From a virus: DNA of 49,006 bases. Below are positions 42,130-48,985 of the stretch, piece after piece (position 1 is the stretch's first letter; each line of letters begins with the position of its first letter). The notes below the pieces were generated by a model that searched no databases, was not told the DNA's origin, and saw nothing but the letters and a program-made list of their open reading frames with translations. The translations under genes and the position numbers were made by a program. The DNA lies in IMG/VR virus record IMGVR_UViG_3300017951_000022, positions 1 to 49,006 of that record; one strand, written 5' to 3'.

Positions 42130-42714
42130 ATGAGCAACTTATTTCAAACACTAGAGCTTGAAGCTTTCCGTAAAGGTATTACTCCCCGTACACGCGAGTC
42201 CCGGGAATGGTTCCGCCGTAAAGCAAATCAACTAAGAAGAGTCAACCGTAATCAGTTGATGAATGAAGAGCCGATTGACCTGAAAAGCAATTTTAGGCCA
42301 GGGGCAATGATGATGTTTTTCTATGATCCAAAAACAAAAGAAAAGCTTCCATATTACGATGCCTTTCCTCTTGTGATTGTAGTCGGTCCAGCTGAAGGTG
42401 GATTTTATGGTTTGAATCTGCACTATCTGCCTCCACTTCTGAGAGCTAAATTCTTAGATGGATTAATGGATAACCTAACAAACAAAAAATTTAACGATAA
42501 TACTCGCTTTGCTGTAACGTATAATTATCTTAAGCGTGCATCAAATATGAGATACTTTAAACCTTGCTTTAAACATTATTTAAGTGACCATGTAAGAAGT
42601 AGGTTTGCATTTGTATCAGCACCTGAATGGGAGATCGCTGCATTTCTTCCAACGGCAGATTGGCAAAAGTCATCTAGTAGTGCTGTATATAGAGACTCAA
42701 GGAAAATGGTATGA
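42130..42714 (+). CDS. 2: DNA end protector-like protein gp2
   Basis: 194 aa. N-terminus MSNLFQTLELEAFRKGITPR, TRESREWFRRKANQL, then MMMFFYDPKTKEKLPYYDAF and PLVIVVGPAEGGFYGLNLHY, the core pattern annotated as gp2 in T4-like marine phages as I remember it. Synteny supports it: in T4 gene 2 is next to gene 4. T4 gp2 (274 aa) protects the ends of injected DNA from RecBCD. The start codon has no Shine-Dalgarno sequence and sits 5 nt after a late promoter. Overlaps the next gene by 4 nt. Confidence 0.6.
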   Translation: MSNLFQTLELEAFRKGITPRTRESREWFRRKANQLRRVNRNQLMNEEPIDLKSNFRPGAMMMFFYDPKTKEKLPYYDAFPLVIVVGPAEGGFYGLNLHYLPPLLRAKFLDGLMDNLTNKKFNDNTRFAVTYNYLKRASNMRYFKPCFKHYLSDHVRSRFAFVSAPEWEIAAFLPTADWQKSSSSAVYRDSRKMV

Positions 42715-43433
42715 CATATTCTATTGATAAGTTCAAAGGATTAGTTTCATCAAAAGGTGGAATCGCCAGAACAAATATCTTCCGTGTAACATTACCGGCA
42801 CTACCTGGCGCGACAACTCGAGACATTGATTTGTTGTGTAAAGATGTAGTATTGCCCGGCCGCCAGATCGTTTCAAATGAAAGACGTATTGGTGTACACA
42901 TGGAAAAGATTCCATATGGATATGCAGTAACAGATGTTTCACTTACATTTAATGTCTTAAACGACTATGGCATCCGTAAGTATTTTGAAATATGGCAAAA
43001 CCGTGCTGTCAATCAAAATACATTTGAAGTCGGATATCAAAAAGGTGCAGATGGATATGCATTTGATATTAAGATTGAACAATTAAAACATGGTGTTGGA
43101 TTTCCAGTTTATTCAACTCCATTAGGAATTCCAAAGCTTCCTACTATCTTACAGAATAGATTGCCAAAAGTTGGACCATTTGATCTGGCACAAGGCGAAT
43201 TAGATTTAAACTTTATTACAAAGGAAGATGTTGTATATTCATGTACGCTATTTAATGCGTATCCAACAACAATGAATGACATACAATTAAACAATGATCA
43301 AGATGGTATTGTAGAACTGAATGTACAATTATCATATAAGAATTGGAAGTCTAACCAAACCGATGGTTATAACCCTGTAGAAAATTTTGTAAAAACAGCA
43401 ATAGGAACAGCGTTAACACGGTTAACAAATTAA
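42711..43433 (+). CDS. 54: Tail-tube-fold protein, likely baseplate tube initiator gp54
   Basis: 240 aa. SIDKFKGLVSSKGGIARTNI, FRVTLPALPGA, DIDLLCKDVVLPGRQIVSNE, RIGVHMEKIPYGYAVTDVSL, TFNVLNDYGIRKYFEIW: the shared gp19/gp54/gp48 tube fold with 'LPGR' and a tail 'LFNAYPTTMNDIQL' near residue 183. Choice between gp54 and tube gp19 rests on context: gp48, gp26 and tape-measure neighbours suggest the hub-side initiator, while gp19 normally sits beside sheath gp18. ATGA overlap with gp2. Confidence 0.65.
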   Translation: MTYSIDKFKGLVSSKGGIARTNIFRVTLPALPGATTRDIDLLCKDVVLPGRQIVSNERRIGVHMEKIPYGYAVTDVSLTFNVLNDYGIRKYFEIWQNRAVNQNTFEVGYQKGADGYAFDIKIEQLKHGVGFPVYSTPLGIPKLPTILQNRLPKVGPFDLAQGELDLNFITKEDVVYSCTLFNAYPTTMNDIQLNNDQDGIVELNVQLSYKNWKSNQTDGYNPVENFVKTAIGTALTRLTN

Positions 43434-43450
43434 TAATATGAGGAAATGAA

Positions 43451-44158
43451 ATGGCGTTACCTAAACTAAATAATTCACCAAAGTATGACTTAGTTATCCC
43501 CTCTTCTCAACAAAAAATAAGATTTAGACCTTATTTGGTAAAGGAAGAAAAGATTTTAATGTTGGCAATGGAAAGCGAAGATCAAAAGCAGATCTTTGAA
43601 GCAATTGCCGATACAATTGAAGCATGCTGTGATGGTGATGTAGATAAAAGAAAACTCACCACATTTGATATTGAATATATGTTTGTTCAACTCAGATCAA
43701 AATCTGTAGGCGAATCAATCACATTAAATTTGAAGTGTGCTGAATGCGATCATAGTAATGAAAATGTAGTCAAGGTTGATGACATTCAAATGACTGTACC
43801 AAAAGTAGATATGAAGTTAGACATCACAAATGATATTTCAATTGAAATGATGTGGCCACCTTATACTGCAATTCTTGATGATAATATTTTGGAAGGTACT
43901 TCTGAAACAGAACAAACATTTAAGCTATTGTCAAAATGTATTAATGCAGTATTGACAGATGATGAGCGTATCGTATTTAAAGATGAATCAGAGAAAGACC
44001 AAATGGAATTTATCGAGTCTTTAAATACCGAGCAGTTTAACAAAATCCGCGGTGTCCTTGAAAAGATGCCAACAATGCAACATACTATCGAATATAAATG
44101 TACTAAATGTGAACACGATAATTCAGTAACACTAAGAGGCATGTCTGATTTTTTTTAG
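43451..44158 (+). CDS. 26: Baseplate hub assembly protein gp26
   Basis: 235 aa. KYDLVIPSSQQKIRFRPYLV, KEEKILMLAMESEDQKQIFE (about 30-49) and TFDIEYMFVQLRSKSVGESI (about 73-92) are typical of the T4 gp26 baseplate family. Two CxxC pairs (CAECDHS about 98-104 and CTKCEHD about 217-223) suggest a zinc ribbon. Needed for hub assembly; acts like the tail-assembly chaperones of other phages. The gene ends GAT TTT TTT TAG: a T_TTT_TTT slippery heptamer directly before the stop, with gp51 in the -1 frame. GAGG ribosome-binding site. Confidence 0.82.
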   Translation: MALPKLNNSPKYDLVIPSSQQKIRFRPYLVKEEKILMLAMESEDQKQIFEAIADTIEACCDGDVDKRKLTTFDIEYMFVQLRSKSVGESITLNLKCAECDHSNENVVKVDDIQMTVPKVDMKLDITNDISIEMMWPPYTAILDDNILEGTSETEQTFKLLSKCINAVLTDDERIVFKDESEKDQMEFIESLNTEQFNKIRGVLEKMPTMQHTIEYKCTKCEHDNSVTLRGMSDFF

Positions 44159-44181
44159 TATCTCTTTCTCATGATAATCTT

Positions 44182-44349
44182 GTGAACTACTATCAGGTCA
44201 ACTTCCAATTGATACAGAATCATCACTATTCATTATCTGACGTAGAAGACATGATTCCTTGGGAAAGAGAAGTATACTTGACAATGTTAACAGAGCAACT
44301 AAAAGAACAGCGTGAACAGGCTGAACGACAAAGGGCACAACATGGCTGA
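44182..44349 (+). CDS. 51: Baseplate hub assembly catalyst gp51 (GTG start or -1 frameshift extension of gp26)
   Basis: 55 aa if started at GTG 44182 (VNYYQVNFQLIQNHHYSLSD, VEDMIPWEREVYLTMLTEQL, then a coiled acidic-basic end). The open frame actually begins at the last T of gp26, and reads LVSLSHDNLVNYYQVNF, which matches the usual gp51 start ('VSFSH..'), so the part before the GTG looks coding. There is no ATG and no Shine-Dalgarno before the GTG. A -1 shift at 44149-44155 would give a 299-aa gp26-gp51 fusion. T4 makes gp51 as a separate protein. ATG of the next gene overlaps the stop. Confidence 0.68.
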   Translation: MNYYQVNFQLIQNHHYSLSDVEDMIPWEREVYLTMLTEQLKEQREQAERQRAQHG

Positions 44350-46054
44350 GAAAAGTTTAAGCGATATCACTAAAGGTTTAGCGGTTGAACAGAAAAGTAC
44401 TACAACTGCTGTAAAGGAATTAAATAATACCTTTACTTCGTACTTTACTATGCTCAAACGCCAAGAAAAAGATGCTGAAGAAGATAGGCGTGAAAAACGT
44501 AAAGCAGCAAATCAACGTAGGTCTTCATCATCATCGGCTGCATCTGGTGGTGGATTACTTCCACGCTTTTTCTTAGGTGCAGGAATTGGTTCACTAATTG
44601 CACCACTTACCGGTGGCTTGCTAGCAATCGCTGGCGTTATGGCTGGCCTACGTGGTTGGGAACTAGATGCAATTAAGAAAATCAAAACTCTTGTAAAAAC
44701 TTCTATACCCAACACAATCTATAATGGTGTAGTAAAATTTAGAAATTCTGTTTATCGAATTTTTGGTCTTACACCAGAAGGTTTGCTTTCAAGAGATGCA
44801 CAAGGACGATTTACAAGAACTCCACCTATACGTCGTCAAATTGAAATGAGAATGAATGCACTTAGAATCCGTGTACTAAAAATATTTGGAATTGGTGCTG
44901 ACGGTAAGCTTTTATCGATACGGGATGAAAAGGGACTATTTAAGAAGAATATTATTGGCCGTGTTACTTTCCAAATTAAAAGATTGCTAAGTCCATTAAT
45001 GAAAGTATCTGAAGGCGTAGCTAAGTTTGCAACAGGAACTGGAGCAAGGTTATTTGACTTCATCCGTACTAATATTACTCCAGGCGTAACAAAGATTATA
45101 GGTATCTTTGGTAAAATTCTACGTCCTGTAGCTGTTATCTGGTCGCTATGGAAAGGCGTAGAAGCATTTATGAATTCAGATGAATCCAACATCCTTGGTA
45201 GAATCGGCGACTTTGCTAGCGGATTCTGGGGAGACTTTATTGGTGCACCACTTAACCTATTAAAATCTGCTGTTAACTATATTTGGGATAATGTTTTTGG
45301 TGTAACACGTGATGAGAATGGTAACGTTACATCAGAAGGATGGGCATCTTGGGCATCACAAAAAATGTCTGAGTTTGATTTCGTATCTGTCGTTGGTGGT
45401 ATTGCTAAATTACCATTTACAATTCTAAGTGAACTATGGAAACTACTTACAGAGCCAGGTTATTACCAAGAACAAACAGATAGAGTTTATAATAAAATTA
45501 CAGATTGGGTCACACGCTTTGTTAATTGGTTTGGTGGATTTTTACCAGATATGTCAGCAATTGGTGAGTGGGCAAAGGAAACAGCTAAAAGCGTTTTACC
45601 CGAAAGCGTTTATGAGTACTTCTTTCCACAAACAGAAGTTGAAAGAATGCGCGAGGAAATGAGTAGAAGGCAAGCTGAATTTGAGTATCAGCGTGAGCTA
45701 AATGAATTTAAAGCGCCTCAACTCAATAGACTCAGAGAATTGGATACTGATGGAGATGGTGCAGTTTCTTCATCTGAAATTTTTAGAGCAAATCAGTCAA
45801 TGGGACCATCAGCTCTAAAGGAAATCTTGGCGCCATTTGCCGAAGAACGTGGATTTGAGGTTTCAGATTTCTATCAGCAAATGATGGCAGACGCATCTCA
45901 ATCTATGATGGGTGGATTTAGTAGTATGCAGCCAATTGTTATTAATAACGTTGACAATAGCAATAACAGTAGTTCATCATCTCAAACAATCACGAGTCCA
46001 CAGCTTGAAGCAACGGACACGGAAAGACTTAAACGTAGTAGTTTCTTAGATTAA
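44342..46054 (+). CDS. 29: Tail tape measure protein (gp29-like)
   Basis: 570 aa from the ATG at 44342 (MAEKSLSDITKGLAVEQKST); a GTG at 44312 is less likely. T4 gp29 is 590 aa. A helical, charged N-terminus (KDAEEDRREKRKAANQRRSS) is followed by a hydrophobic Gly-rich stretch (FFLGAGIGSLIAPLTGGLLA, about 76-95), as in tape measures that enter the membrane. Near the C-terminus DTDGDGAVSSSE (468-479) is a canonical EF-hand loop. The end is Asn/Ser-rich (VDNSNNSSSSSQTI). Position right after gp51 agrees with gp29. Overlaps gp51 by 8 nt. Confidence 0.78.
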   Translation: MAEKSLSDITKGLAVEQKSTTTAVKELNNTFTSYFTMLKRQEKDAEEDRREKRKAANQRRSSSSSAASGGGLLPRFFLGAGIGSLIAPLTGGLLAIAGVMAGLRGWELDAIKKIKTLVKTSIPNTIYNGVVKFRNSVYRIFGLTPEGLLSRDAQGRFTRTPPIRRQIEMRMNALRIRVLKIFGIGADGKLLSIRDEKGLFKKNIIGRVTFQIKRLLSPLMKVSEGVAKFATGTGARLFDFIRTNITPGVTKIIGIFGKILRPVAVIWSLWKGVEAFMNSDESNILGRIGDFASGFWGDFIGAPLNLLKSAVNYIWDNVFGVTRDENGNVTSEGWASWASQKMSEFDFVSVVGGIAKLPFTILSELWKLLTEPGYYQEQTDRVYNKITDWVTRFVNWFGGFLPDMSAIGEWAKETAKSVLPESVYEYFFPQTEVERMREEMSRRQAEFEYQRELNEFKAPQLNRLRELDTDGDGAVSSSEIFRANQSMGPSALKEILAPFAEERGFEVSDFYQQMMADASQSMMGGFSSMQPIVINNVDNSNNSSSSSQTITSPQLEATDTERLKRSSFLD

Positions 46055-46084
46055 AAAAAGGGAGGCCGAAGCCTCCCTTTTCTC
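46053..46084. terminator. Bidirectional rho-independent terminator
   Basis: A-run, GGGAGGC, CGAA loop, GCCTCCC, then T-rich run. Works for both the plus-strand tape-measure operon and the convergent minus-strand gp32 gene. On the minus strand the loop is the very stable C(TTCG)G tetraloop, as known from T4 terminators. Confidence 0.92.
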
Positions 46085-47014
46085 TTAGTCCTCTGCAGCT
46101 AACTTCGCAAAGTAACTCATAGTGTCATCATCATCATCCATAGAAGACTCTGCAGTAGGAGAAGGAGAAGGAGCTGCTGCAGCCGGTTCCGGTGCAGTTG
46201 CAGTAGGTGCAGTGTCTTGATATGAAACATTATTATCAAGAGATACTTCTTGTTTGACTGTCCGAGGAGCTTGCTCACCAAGAACCATAGCCAATTTGGC
46301 TTTTAGTTCATCGTAAGTTTTGTAGTTCTTTGGATCTGTATATTCACTAATGTCATGCATACTGTTATATGTTGACTCTAGCTTTTCTTCATCACCATCG
46401 AACAATGAAGACGGAGAACGGAATTCTGATTTATCATAGTTCCGGTATCCTTCAACCTGACGAATTTTCAATACGAAGTCAGCGCCTTCCCAAAAATCAA
46501 ATGGGTTAACTGGCTTCTCATCTGGAAACTGCGGTTGCATCATATCCATGATCTTATCAAAGATCTTTTTACCAAACTCATAGATCATAACCTTACCTTC
46601 ATTGGCAGGGTTACCAGGATCAGAAACTACAAGCACGTTAGTTACATAATGTAGCCGACGCTTTTGTTTACGTGCAGTTTCTTTGTCTTCTTCATGACCA
46701 GAATTCCAAAGACGTGAGTTTAGTTCGCCAACTGGATCCTGTTGGCCAATAGAAGTCAAGGACTTTTCAAAGTACCATTGACCTGTTGGTCCTTTAAACC
46801 CGTGGTCCCAATAACGAACCCAAGGAATATCTTGACCTTCCATCGCAGGAAGAAACCGTAGGATGGCATAACCATTACCAGCCTTATCAACTGTTGGTTT
46901 CCAAATACGTTCATCTGTGTAGGATTTCTTTTCCCCACCGCCACCAGTTTCTTGTGCTGCTGAAACTAGTTTAGAAAAGTCGGTGCGGTTACGTTTTAGT
47001 GCTGAAAAGCTCAT
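46085..47014 (-). CDS. 32: Single-stranded DNA-binding protein gp32
   Basis: 309 aa. Core: RIWKPTVDKAGNGYAILRFL, IPWVRYWDHGFKGPTGQWYF, KQKRRLHYVTNVLVVSDPGN, NEGKVMIYEFGKKIFDKIMD, PFDFWEGADFVLKIRQVEGY. Acidic C-terminus (DDDDDTMSYFAKLAAED) would bind partner proteins. N-terminal LKRNR is the LAST-like self-association motif. The histidine of the T4 zinc site is present (DHGF) but the matching cysteines are absent (SIGQQDPVGELN), as I recall for marine T4-like gp32. Own early-type promoter upstream; terminator directly after the stop. Confidence 0.95.
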   Translation of the reverse strand: MSFSALKRNRTDFSKLVSAAQETGGGGEKKSYTDERIWKPTVDKAGNGYAILRFLPAMEGQDIPWVRYWDHGFKGPTGQWYFEKSLTSIGQQDPVGELNSRLWNSGHEEDKETARKQKRRLHYVTNVLVVSDPGNPANEGKVMIYEFGKKIFDKIMDMMQPQFPDEKPVNPFDFWEGADFVLKIRQVEGYRNYDKSEFRSPSSLFDGDEEKLESTYNSMHDISEYTDPKNYKTYDELKAKLAMVLGEQAPRTVKQEVSLDNNVSYQDTAPTATAPEPAAAAPSPSPTAESSMDDDDDTMSYFAKLAAED

Positions 47015-47070
47015 TTGTATTCTCCGTATATTTTAGTATATGTTTTATTGTCCACATTGTACATAATATT

Positions 47071-47100
47071 ATTCTACCATATTTTAATCAATAGGTAAAC
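47071..47100 (-). promoter_or_regulatory. T4 early-type promoter of gp32
   Basis: Minus-strand GTTTACC, 17-nt spacer, TAGAAT with extended -10 (ATGGTAGAAT), close to the T4 early consensus GTTTAC ... GTGGTATAAT. Lies inside the 3' end of gp33 and 57 nt before the gp32 ATG. Confidence 0.75.
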
Positions 47101-47317
47101 TGTTTTGTCGGGGCAAAAAATTTAATTTCATTGCTTCTGCCTCGAGCTTATTTTTTATAATAGGCGAAATAAATTTCTTTACTTCTTCTAACTCTACCTC
47201 GTGCTTCTCACACAGATGGATGATTGCATCCATGTAAGAAGACCGATGATCTTTGACAGTTTGCTCAATTAGTTTTCCGAACTCGCTTTTTGTTAGAAAC
47301 TGCTTGTGATTTTGCAT
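47084..47317 (-). CDS. 33: Late transcription co-activator gp33
   Basis: 77 aa from ATG 47317 (MQNHKQFLTKSEFGKLIEQT), preceded by AGAGGA 2-3 nt upstream; ATGs at 47338 and 47398 are longer options. The pattern FGKLIEQTVKDHRSSYMDAI, IHLCEKHEVELEEVKKFISP and IIKNKLEAEAMKLNFLPRQN matches T4 gp33 (IIEKMVEEFGMSYLEATTAF..., IPSGIIEKIQSEAIDENLL). gp33 bridges RNA polymerase and the sliding clamp at TATAAATA promoters. Overlaps the upstream gene by 53 nt in another frame. Confidence 0.82.
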   Translation of the reverse strand: MQNHKQFLTKSEFGKLIEQTVKDHRSSYMDAIIHLCEKHEVELEEVKKFISPIIKNKLEAEAMKLNFLPRQNSLPID

Positions 47318-47846
47318 GATCCTCTGATGCCATTTCATTAGTATACTCTTCTCCGATATCAGGATAAAATACTCCAGTAGTGCGTTTAGGCGTGCCATCA
47401 GGATAATATGCCATTGCTACGCAACGATGTCTAATCTTATTTTGACGATCAGCACCATAGAATATATCTCTATAAACACCATCATTTAGATACCGTGTTA
47501 GGTTAAACACATAAGTCTCTGTTTCATGATAAAGCTTACGGAGACCAGGATCCTTGCCCTTGTCAGCTCCGCGGAGTGACTTAAGCAATTCTTTCTGTTG
47601 CTTCAACCAAACTTTAACTTTATCAGGATGCAAAGCATGATCTGCAGGTAAGTCACGAATAGACTCATGTACAGATAAATTCTTTGCTGGACCACGTGCT
47701 TCACGTGCTTTAGCCATACGTTCTACCAATGCTGCCTTTTGCTCTGGAGTTAGCGTACGTTTCTTACGTGGTTTTTTTACTGGCTGAGGTTTAGACTCAG
47801 CAGCAATCATTTCACGAATTTGCATACGCTTCGATTTTCTAGCCAT
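47265..47846 (-). CDS. Conserved basic protein of unknown function
   Basis: 193 aa from ATG 47846 (MARKSKRMQIREMIAAESKP), preceded by AAGGAG 6 nt upstream; an ATG at 47864 has no such site. N-terminal 60 residues very basic (VKKPRKKRTLTPEQKAALVE), suggesting nucleic-acid binding. Middle helical (VKVWLKQQKELLKSLRGADK), C-terminal part beta (RHRCVAMAYYPDGTPKRTTG). I recall similar proteins beside gp33 in T4-like marine phages, but no function. It occupies the place of T4 gp59/dsbA without resembling them. Early-type promoter 27 nt upstream. Confidence 0.7.
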   Translation of the reverse strand: MARKSKRMQIREMIAAESKPQPVKKPRKKRTLTPEQKAALVERMAKAREARGPAKNLSVHESIRDLPADHALHPDKVKVWLKQQKELLKSLRGADKGKDPGLRKLYHETETYVFNLTRYLNDGVYRDIFYGADRQNKIRHRCVAMAYYPDGTPKRTTGVFYPDIGEEYTNEMASEDHAKSQAVSNKKRVRKTN

Positions 47847-47872
47847 ATTGATCTCCTTCATCATATAATATT

Positions 47873-47902
47873 ATTCTACCACAGTTTACAAGTAATGTAA
47901 AC
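47873..47902 (-). promoter_or_regulatory. T4 early-type promoter with dyad
   Basis: Minus-strand TTTACA (47896-47901), 17-nt spacer, TAGAAT (47873-47878) with TGTGG before the -10. A dyad GTTTAC-N7-GTAAAC (47884-47902) overlaps the -35 and spacer and could be an operator. Confidence 0.75.
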
Positions 47903-47924
47903 CATTAATTTCAATTAAGATCAA

Positions 47925-48131
47925 TTATTTTTCATCTAGTGGAAGTAATTCAATCTCTCCATTTTCATCGTACTTCCATTTGACTAGTTTTTCTTTAACG
48001 AGATACATGATAGTGTTTTCAATAATCAGGTCCTGATCACGTTGCGACCAAACTTTACCAATCATAAATGAACATGCTGATGCTGCTGCAAACAGAATCC
48101 ACATTACAATTTCAGTTGAAATCCATATCAT
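47925..48131 (-). CDS. Small membrane protein
   Basis: 68 aa, MIWISTEIVMWILFAAASAC then SFMIGKVWSQRD: one N-terminal transmembrane helix (about 3-25), then a charged cytoplasmic or periplasmic tail (LVKEKLVKWKYDENGEIELL). Strong AAGGAG 6 nt before the ATG. Perfect late promoter 22 nt upstream. Small one-helix proteins are common near replication genes of T4-like phages; function unknown (signalling or lysis-related roles are guesses). Confidence 0.7.
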   Translation of the reverse strand: MIWISTEIVMWILFAAASACSFMIGKVWSQRDQDLIIENTIMYLVKEKLVKWKYDENGEIELLPLDEK

Positions 48132-48152
48132 GCAATTCTCCTTCTTTTATTA

Positions 48153-48160
48153 TATTTATA
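48153..48160 (-). promoter_or_regulatory. Late promoter TATAAATA before the membrane protein
   Basis: Exact late octamer on the minus strand, 22 nt before the ATG at 48131 and just after the stop of the upstream gene. Confidence 0.72.
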
Positions 48161-48442
48161 TTACGTGAAACTAATCACATTTGCAACCTTAAACGATCGC
48201 CATTCACCAGAAGCAGTATCAACAACACGGATTACTTCATCACTATATGCAATTGACTTTTCATCCGTGTTGCCATCTTTTGCAAACTCTGGAATTGCAG
48301 ATTCCATAAGTGTACATTTCATATCACGCTCATCGCCATTTACCTTTTTAAAGATTACTCGGCATTCACGCTTACGCAGTTCATCAATCATTTCTTGTCT
48401 ATTCAAAACATAATCCTCCGTATCATAAAAAATTCCAGTCAT
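48161..48442 (-). CDS. Sm-like SH3-barrel protein (DUF2693/WYL_2 type)
   Basis: 93 aa. CRVIFKKVNGDERDMKCTLM (27-46) and EVIRVVDTASGEWRSFKVAN (69-88) match the DUF2693 pattern 'VxFxKxDGxxRxMxCTL ... VxDxxxxxWRSFxxxxI', a small SH3-like barrel common in T4-like phages. Function unknown; nucleic-acid binding is possible. The ATG at 48442 overlaps the upstream stop as ATGA and has AAGGA 8 nt upstream. Confidence 0.75.
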   Translation of the reverse strand: MTGIFYDTEDYVLNRQEMIDELRKRECRVIFKKVNGDERDMKCTLMESAIPEFAKDGNTDEKSIAYSDEVIRVVDTASGEWRSFKVANVISFT

Positions 48443-48645
48443 TCAGTCCATTCCTTTCCAACGGCTGATGCATCCCAAACATATGGACTATACTTAGGAT
48501 TGCCGACAACAACAACGTCAGCATCACCAACTTCAGTCCAAACACGATCGTCCATCCAACGGTGGTAGTATGCAGGACCACCCCAAACCCGGCGAGCTCG
48601 CTGGTAAGTGGCTTCGTCCATACCAACATAGTGCACAGTTCTCAT
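48439..48645 (-). CDS. Small conserved phage protein of unknown function
   Basis: 68 aa, MRTVHYVGMDEATYQRARRV, WGGPAYYHRWMDDRVW, then GDADVVVVGNPKYSPYV. Aromatic-rich. I recall short phage proteins starting MRTVHYVGF with a similar 'RVFGPPxFxHRxxDxR' pattern, without known function. Its Shine-Dalgarno (AGGAG) lies immediately after the 3' arm of the long RNA helix at 48659-48812, so this gene is the natural target if that RNA is regulatory. Confidence 0.68.
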   Translation of the reverse strand: MRTVHYVGMDEATYQRARRVWGGPAYYHRWMDDRVWTEVGDADVVVVGNPKYSPYVWDASAVGKEWTE

Positions 48646-48658
48646 GTCAATCTCCTCT

Positions 48659-48812
48659 GAGACTACTTACCGAATACGCCCTTAGTATATCCAATCGCTC
48701 CGCACGGCCTTATTGACATTGCCGCTCTAGTTTGATTGAAACTAACACTTCTTAGAAGTGATGCTTTTAGCCGTACGGGTCCTCCACACGGACATATCCG
48801 GAAAGTAGTCTC
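48659..48812 (-). ncRNA. Structured RNA element (unknown class), possible cis-regulator of the gene at 48645
   Basis: On the minus strand, arms 48790-48812 and 48659-48681 pair along 23 positions: 19 Watson-Crick, three G-U, one U-U. The G-U pairs would be A-C on the other strand, so the RNA is minus-sense. Inside it are P2 (CCGTACGGC, 48770-48778, with GCCGTGCGG, 48700-48708; one G-U), P3 (CACTTC TAA GAAGTG, 48746-48760) and P4 (TAGTTT CAATC AAACTA, 48728-48744), with P3 and P4 one base apart. The gap is free of convincing genes and more GC-rich than its surroundings. The 3' arm end TCTC could instead pair with GAGA of the next Shine-Dalgarno, a possible on/off switch. Not a tRNA or any class I recognise. 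Confidence 0.72.
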
Positions 48813-48813
48813 C

Positions 48814-48954
48814 TTATGCTACTAATTCACGAATCATTTTGTTTAACACTTTAAGCTGGTCCTGTTCAGGATAGCGATAAAAAGTTGGTGAAACACGGAC
48901 ACCATTTTCACCTAAGAACTCGATTAATTCTTGAATTTGAGATTTGATAGTCAT
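48814..48954 (-). CDS. Small protein of unknown function (46 aa)
   Basis: 46 aa, MTIKSQIQELIEFLGENGVR, then VSPTFYRYPEQDQLKVLNKM and IRELVA. GGAG 8 nt before the ATG, and an early-type -10 (TGTGGTAGATT) about 32 nt upstream. Helical with a Pro-rich turn. Its stop codon abuts the 5' arm of the RNA helix, so gene, RNA element and next gene form one transcript. Confidence 0.68.
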   Translation of the reverse strand: MTIKSQIQELIEFLGENGVRVSPTFYRYPEQDQLKVLNKMIRELVA

Positions 48955-48985
48955 ATAAGATACTCCATTAATTAACTGATAAACT

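Noticed and set aside
48663-48719. 18-codon frame MSIRPCGAIGYTKGVFGK on the minus strand
   Set aside because: Weak GAG-only ribosome-binding site and its stop lies in the 3' arm of the closing helix. Could be a tiny gene, but evidence is below the level for a call.
48742-48795. 17-codon frame MSVWRTRTAKSITSKKC on the minus strand
   Set aside because: No ribosome-binding site at proper spacing (AAGGAG is 14 nt away), and it lies entirely within the RNA helices; RNA structure explains the sequence better.
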